In this document: positions 55,990 through 64,000 of the stretch, one piece after another
Numbering within the stretch: position 1 is the stretch's first letter
Layout of the letters: the number at the start of each line of letters is the position of its first letter
NCBI GenBank assembly: GCA_949316495.1
Contig: OX439003.1
Coordinates: forward strand, 22,196,295-22,260,294
Direction of reading: 5' to 3'
Length of the DNA: 64,000 nucleotides
Source of the DNA: Amphiduros pacificus
Lineage: Eukaryota > Annelida > Polychaeta > Phyllodocida > Hesionidae
Translations under genes and position numbers: made by a program
Notes under the pieces: model-generated
Told to the model about the DNA's origin: nothing
Seen by the model: the letters and a program-made list of their open reading frames with translations, nothing else
The model's database searches: none

Positions 55990-56590
55990 ACGTAGAGTTG
56001 ACCTGGGAATACTTTTACTTTTCAGAAGGATTGTTTTGTTTGTATTTGGGAGTGTAAAGGACTTAAGAACAAGATGAACATGGTGCACCTGGATTACCAT
56101 TTGGACTATATTTGCAGTAAGCATAAAAAAGATTCTTTGATTGGAGAGAGCTTTGCAGACCGAGTACAAAAAATTCAAGATGATGATTTGCCATCCATCT
56201 AAAAAAGAACTATTTTGTCTTCCATGTCTTGAAATGTTATGAATCTCAGGGCCAGCAAGAGTCCTTGTGTCACACGCTTGACACATCCCCAGACTGATGA
56301 GGTGCTTACTGGCCTGCCCCAGACATCTTGCAACCACCCTGGAGAAAGTACCACTATTGTACCAGGTAAGTGCCACACAGACTTGGGTGGCAAACAGTTT
56401 GATCTTAGGGTGAACCAGGTGAGCATATAAAAGCTGTGTTATAAAAAAGAATAGTCTCTCTCCAAAAATGGTAATCAGCAAATACTTCCTTTTCAGTGAA
56501 TTCCTCAATAGGGTTTGATCTGTCCATCAACACCCTCTCCATTCTCATATGTTGCCGGCGTAATATTTCTTGAATCTGTTTCTGGTGAAC
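55990..56590 (-). pseudogene. Harbinger (PIF) transposase relic
   Basis: On the minus strand from about 56560: RMERVLMDRSNPIEEFTEKE then VFADYHFWRETILF, the standard N-terminal block of Harbinger transposases (RxRxxxDRxNPLexydDeel..ryRFxRetI). Further on, ALTWYNSGTFSRVVARCLG matches the (A)LxfyxSGSFQxxxGdxxG block and STSSVWGCVKRVTQGLL matches iSqxsvSRxvxxVxxaL, but in a different frame. FITFQ then matches FIxFP. The reading frame changes and the catalytic DDE part is not recognisable, so this is a dead DNA transposon. Confidence 0.6.
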
Positions 56591-57029
56591 AGCATGTAAG
56601 ATGTTCGTACGGTGAGAATATGATATGTCTGTTTCAGAGCATTTGCACAAAACCACACATCTCTGCATTCCTGGACATATGTTCAAATATGTGACCATTT
56701 CCAACATTTTCCATTCGTCAATATTAATCGGTTGCTGATGGATTGCAGAATTTTGCACATAGTGACATGACACCCATGAACGTAGTTTCCACACTTTATA
56801 TACAAAAAGTTGTAAATTAATTGTATACATCTTTTTTAGTAATGAATATAGATCTTACATGATATTTTATTTAAGGTTTTCATTTATTACAGTATACTTT
56901 GGTTAAAACTGCATTATTTTGAATACCCCACTGTCAAAATTCTGTTTTTCTGTCCATTGAAACCACATCTGAGGAACTGGATTTGATGGTTTGAAGCATG
57001 AGATACAAATTTCTGTTTTTACTGTTTTG

Positions 57030-57090
57030 GCACTGAATGACCTTATTGTGTCGATGTGCCGTAAAGAAACCATTCATTCATTCATTGGGT
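57030..57090 (+). repeat. Possible LINE/SINE 3' tail with ATTC repeats
   Basis: TGTGCCGTAAAGAAACC is followed by (ATTC)3, the look of the 3' end of a retroposon. No body was recognised upstream. Confidence 0.3.
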
Positions 57091-57589
57091 ATAAAGGATA
57101 AGTTGGGGACTGATCCTGCTAGTTCCCAACACATGAGCAGTGCAGAAGCAGCTGTGGTAATGGGCTCTGTGCATCTGCCATCAAACACATCAACATTGTG
57201 TTATATCTGAGCTATATGAGATAAAGACACTCAAATGGTCGAGAAATGTGTTCAGCACCAGGTCAGCAGATTATTTGAAAATACCTCAGAATATGTGCAT
57301 TCTATTCAATTTATAAACGAAAATAAATGGTCATGAAATTGAATGATAAAATCCACATGCTCATCCAAATGGTGAACGTTCTTGAGCTTGTTACCAACTG
57401 ACAAACATTTCTCATGCATTCGTTTCTTTCACATTTGCCAACTCTGACATACTTGAATTGAAATAATTATTCATCGTTTGTCAGCAAGCCAACGGGTATG
57501 AACAAAACTAGCTAGGACTTGAACGAGTGACAGTACACCTCTCTGTATGTGTATGGACAGTCATTTGTGTAACATTATAAGGTTTTTCA

Positions 57590-58757
57590 ATGGAGACTAC
57601 AACCACACCAGATTCTATAAATGTATCTTACCTTCAACCACATTCTACATTGTCAGTAAGTCGAAGAATATCTCAAACATTTTTTTCCGATGATGTTAAC
57701 TTTGATAAAAATGCTAAGATTGGAACTATGACATTTGCTTTGATTTTAAATGCATTGACATTTGGAAATGTTTTGACATTGATATCAGTGTACAAAAGAC
57801 CTGCACTTCGGACAACTACAAATATTCTGATAATAAATCTTGGCTTGTGTGATTTCTCTTGTTTCTTCATATATCCAATCCATGTGATACCCTCTAACCT
57901 CAACCTGTTTCCAGACTCCTGGAAGATGTGTGTCTTCAGTGCAGTTGGTGTTTTATGCTCGGTTGGAGGTTCACTGACATTTCTAGCGTTTATTGCATTT
58001 GAGAGATATTTGGCTATTGTTCATCCATTCACTTATAAAAGAATGGTCACTCACAGGCGGATGTTTATCATGTGTGTTGCTATTTGGATATATACCATCA
58101 TCCAGCCCAGTGTTTGGTTGATAAGTTATGGCCATTACGTTCCGGGAATGTATTGCGTTGCTGACGCTGTGATGCCTTTTTGGTTCTCATGCCTGTATGT
58201 TGACATGCATTGTGTAGTTTTCCTCTCTCTTTGTTTGACAGCATATTTTAAAATATACAAGGTTGCTGTGAGACATAAAAGAGCAATCCATGCTCAGAAC
58301 GTGGCACTGGGAAATGAAATGAACTCAACAAATGATATTAAAACAGGTTCTCAAATATATGTATTCTGTTTAACTTATAAACATTAATGTAATCAAATGA
58401 AATTCTGTCGTTAATATTCATCAGTATATATTTGAATTTGTATTTGTTGTAAATGTATATATTATATAAGTATTTTTTTTATTCATTGCAGCTAAGATGA
58501 TGTTCATCATTTTGATCTTCATGATGATGTGTTGGGCTCCATTTACAGTTATGCATGTGTTCAATTTATATATACCGTTACATGATCAGGGAACCACATT
58601 TAAAGTTTTGTATATGTGCTCTGCACATTTTCTTCTGTTCAATTCTTGCATCAACCCCTTAGTGTATGCCTGGCAGAGTACACCATTCAGAGCAGCATAC
58701 AAGGAAATATTGGGAATTACATTAAATGAGAAGGAAAGCAATGCAATAAGAATCTAG
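57590..58757 (+). CDS. Orphan class A (rhodopsin-family) GPCR, paralogue 1
   Basis: Two exons, 57590-58346 and 58492-58757 (phase 1 intron, acceptor TTCATTGCAG), encode 340 residues with seven membrane helices. Marks: N-glycosylation site NVS at residue 11; N60 in helix 1; D88 in LGLCD of helix 2; C114 and C189 for the extracellular disulfide; ERY at 138-140 in place of DRY; W166 in helix 4; CWAP at 266-269 in helix 6; NPLVY at 307-311 in helix 7. The helix 7 lysine of opsins is absent, so it is not an opsin. The ligand is unknown; the general look is amine/melatonin/adenosine-like. The intron just before helix 6 is shared with the paralogue at 63113. Confidence 0.85.
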
Positions 58758-59769
58758 TTTTATTTCTTCTTGAATATTTAACAAATATATGTGGAGAAAC
58801 ATTCTTTACACTTGTGTAATAAGAAGGGATTACAGATATATGAGACAATAATATAGAAGGGAAATGTTATTAATTGCATTTCCAAACTTAAAGGACCTCT
58901 GTTGATCAATTTATATATTAATCAGCAAATATAAAATTAACTGCACATTATCACTCAAATACAAAGCATATGAATTAAAGACGGGAATAGAAAGTACAAT
59001 ATTGTGATGTTTCTTTTTCTGACCTCATAAAACTTTATCTTTCTGGATGTTTCATTCAACAGTTATAAGCTGACTGAGCACAAAACCACACCTGTTAAAA
59101 TGCTTAGAATGACTCGGTAGTATCCAAGAACTTTCAATGGCATATATATCTGATGAGGGCACAAATGGCATGATTCCATAGCATACTATTGCATTATATT
59201 GTGATGAGACGAGAAATGACACATTTTATTGATAGCGCACATTGCTGAATTGCCATATTTTGTTTCGAATTTCTCGAAAAGACTGCTCTGATTTCAAGAG
59301 TCGTATTCTTTATTGATTTCGAGTGAGATGATATTAGCTGCTAGCAGAATTAATCACTGTTTTTGGAAATGTGTTTTAGTTCAAGGCAAGAAAAACTGCA
59401 GGTAGCGATATGCAATAGCAGTTCTTGGATCATATGATAAGTGTCATAAACCATGTATATATATATATTATGTTTTGGGTTTGCCAGTAAAGTGCTTGGC
59501 TTCAAATCAGCCATTCATTGTGTACCTTTCATAGAAATGAAGGGGTGGAAGTATAGCAGTTCCGGGTTGGATAATTCTTATTTAAAAGTTATTTTATGTT
59601 CCGATTTATCAAAATGACATCTTCATTATGCAAATTAGAATAATAATGAAAAAGGTTCAACGTCGCAGATGGTTTAAACATATTCGGAAAGCATCAATAA
59701 GTCGGCATGGGTGAACCAGTGCCTGTTTATGTTTTATTCATGTGTACATGAAGTGCCTTCGGCTGGGAA

Positions 59770-60485
59770 AGGATGCTGTCTTTCACTGTTGTAGCTATCT
59801 CTCACTTATGCAGCTGTCTCGCACATGTGCAGCTATCTTTCACTTATGGAGCTGTCTCTCACTTGTGCAACTATCTATCACTTATGCAGCTGTATCACTG
59901 TTGTAACTATCTCTCACTTGTGCAGCTATCTTTCACTGCTGTAACTATCTCTCACTTGTGCAGCTATCTTTCACTGATGCAGCTGTTTATGTCTCATTGT
60001 TGTCTCCTACTGTAACTATCATCTTGTACACATATATCCCACTTATGTAGCTGTATCTCACATGTTCAGCTATCTCTCTGATGTAACTGTCTCTCACTTA
60101 TGCAGCTGTCTCTACCTTGTGCAACTATCTCACCTATGTAGCTGTCTCTCTTGTACAGCTATCTCACTTATGTAGCTGTCTCTCACTTGTGCAGCTATCT
60201 CTCGCTGCTATAACTGTCTCACTGTTGTAACTATCTCTCACTGATGCAGTTGTCTCTCACACGTGCAGCTATCTCTGTTGTAACTGTCTCTCACTGTTGT
60301 AGCTATCTCACACACATGCAACTGTCTCTCCCTTGTGCAGCTATCTCTCACTTATGCAGCTATCTATCTGTCTGTAATAATCTCTCACATGTGCAGCTGT
60401 CCCTCACCTATGCAGCTGTCTCACCTATGCAGCTGTACGTCTCACACAGGTGCAGTTGTCAGCTGTCTTTCACTGTTGTAACTAC
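59770..60485. repeat. Degenerate minisatellite of CTCACTTATGCAGCTGTCT units
   Basis: About 700 bp of loosely alternating 20- to 27-bp units (GCAGCTATCTCTCACTTGT, GTAACTATCTCTCACTG and variants) lie between the GPCR genes. Units differ in many places, so the array is old or has expanded from more than one unit. Confidence 0.85.
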
Positions 60486-61340
60486 GTTTTGAGATTTATC
60501 TGTGAAGGCCCCTTTGTGCAAAACCTTGTGGGACCTCCACTGGCTCAATAATTAGGTCAATAATTAGGTCAGATTACCGATGGTTGAAAACAAAGCTCTA
60601 TTACAGAAATATAGGCATATTGGAGGTACTATTTCATATCTAATGTAATTATGACAACAAATAAGTGATAATTGTGCCATTCATAACATGCTAAAAGTGC
60701 AACCCTTCACATAAACTTGCAAAACAAAAGTGAACTGGAGTTTAGTTTAGCGTCATTTCCACCAGAGGGCATGCAACGTGGTGACGGAATTGCAAGATCA
60801 CACACACTTATCAGTGGCGAATTTTATTGCAGCCCATGCCTCACACAGCAACTTTTTTTCCCTCTCTGATCACGTTCATGCTTTTTTATATAGTATGTAA
60901 TGACCATTAAACCTTGTTGACTTTTATTGAACTTGCAATTGACCTGCTCAACGTCTGCCAGGTCAAATAGGATGTTATTTGCATCCATTCCTCTGTGTAG
61001 AACACAAACTTATTTACAGCAGTTCCACTGCGATGATCCAACTTTGTAGCATTGTGTAGACAAAAAGAAATTCTACCACGGAAAGATGTTTGAGAATTTA
61101 TTCAGTGAGATAATTTCTGATAGTAAACAAAGCTTTTCTTCAGTTCATAAGATGGCCCTTTTCGTAAATTATGTATGCATTGTATTTCAGATTATTAAGA
61201 TATTAGAAGGTATTTTTTAAACATTTCAAACTGCAAAACCTGTAAATTTATTGTATATTTTTGTATTTACATATCTTAGAATGTCCACAGAATGATAATG
61301 ATTTGTATTCACAAGGGAATATGCAGACCTTTGTCGGCCA

Positions 61341-61655
61341 CGGGCTGTGGCGCAGTTGGTTAGAGCACCAGCTTATTAGCACCAGTTCCTCTGTGGTGAT
61401 CCAAAGGTCGTGGGTTTGATCCCCGGCCATGCCAAGATTGAACTCCTGATACAATTTCCCATATGAGCTAAGGCCGGTGCCTAAAGGGTTAACCCGTTGT
61501 CCTTGTAAAATTGTGACTAGGTGGGTTGTCATGTCAAGGACCTGCGACATTACAATTCAATGAGGCAGCACAATATCTGCTACAAGTAGGTCTCATCAAG
61601 AAATGACTAAAATAACGTAGAAACTGATTTAAAGCCACAAACAAACAAACCAACA
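61341..61655 (+). mobile_element. tRNA-derived SINE, copy 2
   Basis: It begins GGCTGTGGCGCAGTTGGTTA with an A box (TGGCGCAGTTGG, 61348) and a B box (GGTTTGATCC, 61413), i.e. an internal RNA polymerase III promoter. A tRNA-unrelated body follows and ends in a CAAA-repeat tail (61638-61655). It matches 50448-50705 but is much better preserved. No intact tRNA fold is seen after the A box, so this is not a tRNA gene. Confidence 0.85.
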
Positions 61656-63112
61656 AAAGGACCTTTGTCAGTTCTGATGCCCACCAGGGGTGCTATTGTT
61701 ATCACAGCAGTTATGCTCCAAAATGTCTGGACACAGCAAGATGCAGTTTGTGGTGCACTTTTAAGAAGGCTGTACCTTTGTGGGCTCAAAGGCAATATGT
61801 TGGGTAGTTGGTCCTTATGAAATAAAATGTAGAAATGGAGTTTCTCAGGACCACCCCCGAACCCCTTTAAACAAAGGCACCAGAAACAATAATACCTGCG
61901 GCAACAAGGCAGAATGAACATAGCAGAATGAACACACAACTAACCAGCACAGTCCTCTAACTACAAGGTTACATGGCAAAAAGCCGTTGGATGGTCCCCA
62001 GAGAAGTAAGGTGTGGTTGTATCAAACCGCCATGTGTCATAAGCCCACCAACCGGTAATTCCCATCATTCCACGGAAAAGGGAAAGACTCGAGGAACATG
62101 TGTCGTATCGTGAGCTTCCAAGAAAGTGTTTCTGACCTTGTGTAGTCATTGACTGATCCTATATATTTTTGTTTGCAATTATATAAGATAGCATAATATC
62201 AGGGACATTAATTCCATGATCCATGGTTGCTAGTTACATAGGCATATGTAATACCAAGAGATACACGGGAATGTTCCTTTTATATTTTGGGTTGCTAGGC
62301 TATTGTGACGAAGGGCAGTGATTAGATCCTATCCTTACCACTTGCAACAAAAGTCTATGGTCTCCTAAATGTTGCTATCTTTACTCAATACAGATGCTAG
62401 TTTCCAAATTTACTATAGACTACATGCCCAAGATCGGAGACCTTTTGACCTTCATTTGAATCATCAGTTCTGCAATCATCTTCTGACTCAGATGCTGGTA
62501 TTGAAGGTCTGTTCAGTACTGTGTAAAGACATTATTTAAGCAACAGCTTACATGTGTTCCGCCTCCATGGAAACGATGTACAATGAAACCGAAAACAAAC
62601 CAGGTAGAAATGACCAAATATATGGTGTTATACAAGGCACACAGTTGGTTATATTGTTAACTGTGCTCAGGCCATTGGCATGGAGTTGGGGCAGGTAACT
62701 TAATAGTGTCTATAAATTGGATCAGACAGCAAGTTACTAGGGAAGATATCAATCGTTTTATGAGGCACTTGCAATACATAACATTAAGGAATCTGGATGG
62801 AGCCAAATCTACTATTATTGTTGACATCGTAGATTATTACACTTATCTTTTGTGACACTTGCCACAAGGTGTGCCGGTATATTATATTGCATTATATTTT
62901 AACATAATTAATTGCAAATATATCTTGTCATGGCATGCGAAGAGCATTAAATAAACAAATTAAGCAAATACATATTGTATTGGCAGTCACATAATTGTTA
63001 TGATGTTTCACTTACATGATATATCGAAGTAATGACGTCTTTAAGATTAAGGTTCAGCTCAGAGCATTTTTTGGCGTGGTAGTGTTTGAATGTAAACAAG
63101 AAATATAATTGA

Positions 63113-63860
63113 ATGGAGACTTCCACTAGATATATTTTAGTTTCTCTTCAACCTTTTAATATTTCGCTGCCAGCAAGTAGAAATGTGTATCAAACAACAT
63201 TCTTTACAGACGACGTCATGTTGGACAAATACATTAAATGGGGAATGATTTCAATTGTTCTCATTTTGACTGTGTTATCATTTTGTAATGCATTGACATT
63301 GATAGCAGTGTACAGAACACCTGCTCTAAGAACAACTACAAATATTCTGATCATAAACCTTGCTTTGGTGGATATCTCTTGTGGACTTTCTTATCCTCTA
63401 CATTATATACCTCCTAATCTCAACTTTTTTCTTGGGTCGAGGAGTTTTTGTATTTTCAGCATTGTCGGTATTTTTGTTACGATGGGAGGTTCAATTATAT
63501 TTGTTTCTCTCATAGCATTCGAGCGATATTTGGCCATAGTTCATCCATTCACGTACCAAAGGATGGTCACTCGTAGACGGATACTGGTCATGTGTCTTGC
63601 CATTTGGGCCTATATCATCACCCAGCCCAGTATTTGGTTGCTTTCTGGTGACCGTTATTCGCCAGGGATGGATTGCTCGGTAATCCGTGTTACACCTGTT
63701 TTATTTTCGCTGCTATATGTCGATGTTCAAGGTGTAACACTTCTCGTCCTATGTATAGCAGCATATTTAAAAATATTTAGAGTGGCAATAAAACAGAAGA
63801 GAGCTATCCAAGCTCAAGAAATGGCGGTAAACAAAAAGAAATCAGATGACATGAAAACAG
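63113..63860 (+). CDS. Orphan class A GPCR, paralogue 2 (first exon; rest beyond window)
   Basis: The exon starts METSTRYILV and ends with donor AAAACAG|GTCAGT in phase 1 at the same place as its paralogue (57590-58346), so helices 6-7 should be encoded to the right of the window. It gives 249 residues with helices 1-5: NIS glycosylation site at 16, N59 in helix 1, D87 in helix 2, C113 before helix 3, ERY at 137-139, then LAIVHPFTY(Q)RMVTRRR. Long stretches are identical to paralogue 1 (LRTTTNILIINL; AFERYLAIVHPFTY), so this is a tandem duplicate. If the donor is not used, the frame stops soon after, at 63883. Confidence 0.85.
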
Positions 63861-64000
63861 GTCAGTTAGCGTTTGTGATTTAATCATCTAAGGCTCATCA
63901 AGATAAGGCAATTTTATTTCCCACCAGTAGGTGATATATCATAATTCATCTACCAACTATTGACATCGTGGGGACAAATCAGTGCTCTTTGCCCAATTGC

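Larger units (their letters stand above)
49182..57589. other. Spacer between the 38-exon gene and the GPCR pair
   Basis: AT-rich spacer with the 3' UTR, an exon-like fragment, a SINE, a long inverted repeat, (AT)n runs near 51652 and 55224, a region at 53400-53850 with recurring GTTGGAATTGATGG-type words, and a Harbinger relic. No intact gene was recognised. A short + frame at 54263-54502 has no similarity or splice context that I can support. Confidence 0.5.
58758..63112. other. Spacer between the two GPCR paralogues
   Basis: AT-rich spacer with a minisatellite (59770-60485), a SINE (61341-61655), an (AT)n run near 59457 and a short GTCAATAATTAG duplication near 60547-60568. The minus-strand frames at 61600-62150 show no similarity I recognise. 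No gene is supported. Confidence 0.5.

Noticed and set aside
57590-58757. Opsin
   Set aside because: Helix 7 has no lysine for retinal attachment; only general class A motifs are present.
61341-61425. tRNA gene
   Set aside because: A and B boxes are present, but there is no cloverleaf and the sequence continues into a SINE body with a CAAA tail.
61607-62149. Minus-strand coding frames with several cysteines
   Set aside because: No recognisable domain or splice context; AT-rich spacer after a SINE.

Overview
The window looks like a piece of an AT-rich, intron-rich invertebrate animal genome. GT-AG introns, AATAAA signals, tRNA-derived SINEs, MITEs and a DIRS retrotransposon all point to a metazoan. 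The gene set (anosmin-1, a TSSK-type pseudokinase, orphan class A GPCRs, a WHEP-containing protein) fits a bilaterian, perhaps a lower deuterostome or a lophotrochozoan. The sequence alone does not settle the phylum.

Layout, all genes on the + strand. (1) About 2.8-9.6 kb: the last seven exons of an anosmin-1 (KAL1/ANOS1) homologue with fibronectin III domains and a hydrophobic, probably GPI-directing C-terminus. One of its introns carries a 72-bp tandem array that copies the exon's own 3' end and splice donor eight times. (2) 13.6-17.1 kb: an eight-exon gene for a testis-specific-serine-kinase-like pseudokinase that has lost the VAIK lysine and the HRD aspartate and has DFT in place of DFG. 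One intron holds a TTAA-flanked MITE. (3) 17.1-20.9 kb: repeat-rich spacer. (4) 20.9-49.2 kb: a 38-exon gene for an unrecognised protein of about 1,575 residues. It is built from two homologous halves. Sixteen exons of the first half match sixteen of the second one for one, with identical intron phases. The second half also carries two extra phase 0-0 exons that encode WHEP-TRS (aminoacyl-tRNA-synthetase-type) helical hairpins. The protein starts with a basic RG/RR-rich segment. (5) 27.7-34.5 kb, inside an intron of that gene: a nearly whole DIRS-family tyrosine-recombinase retrotransposon with inverted terminal repeats, an internal complementary region and gag-like, RT/RNase H and recombinase ORFs. 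(6) 49.2-57.6 kb: spacer with a SINE, a long inverted repeat and a Harbinger transposase relic. (7) 57.6-58.8 kb and 63.1 kb to beyond the window edge: two tandem paralogous two-exon class A GPCR genes, separated by a minisatellite and a second SINE.

The neighbours share no obvious pathway. The best candidate for something undescribed is the 38-exon duplicated, WHEP-bearing gene. An intronic array of RFX X-box-like palindromes lies inside the same gene.
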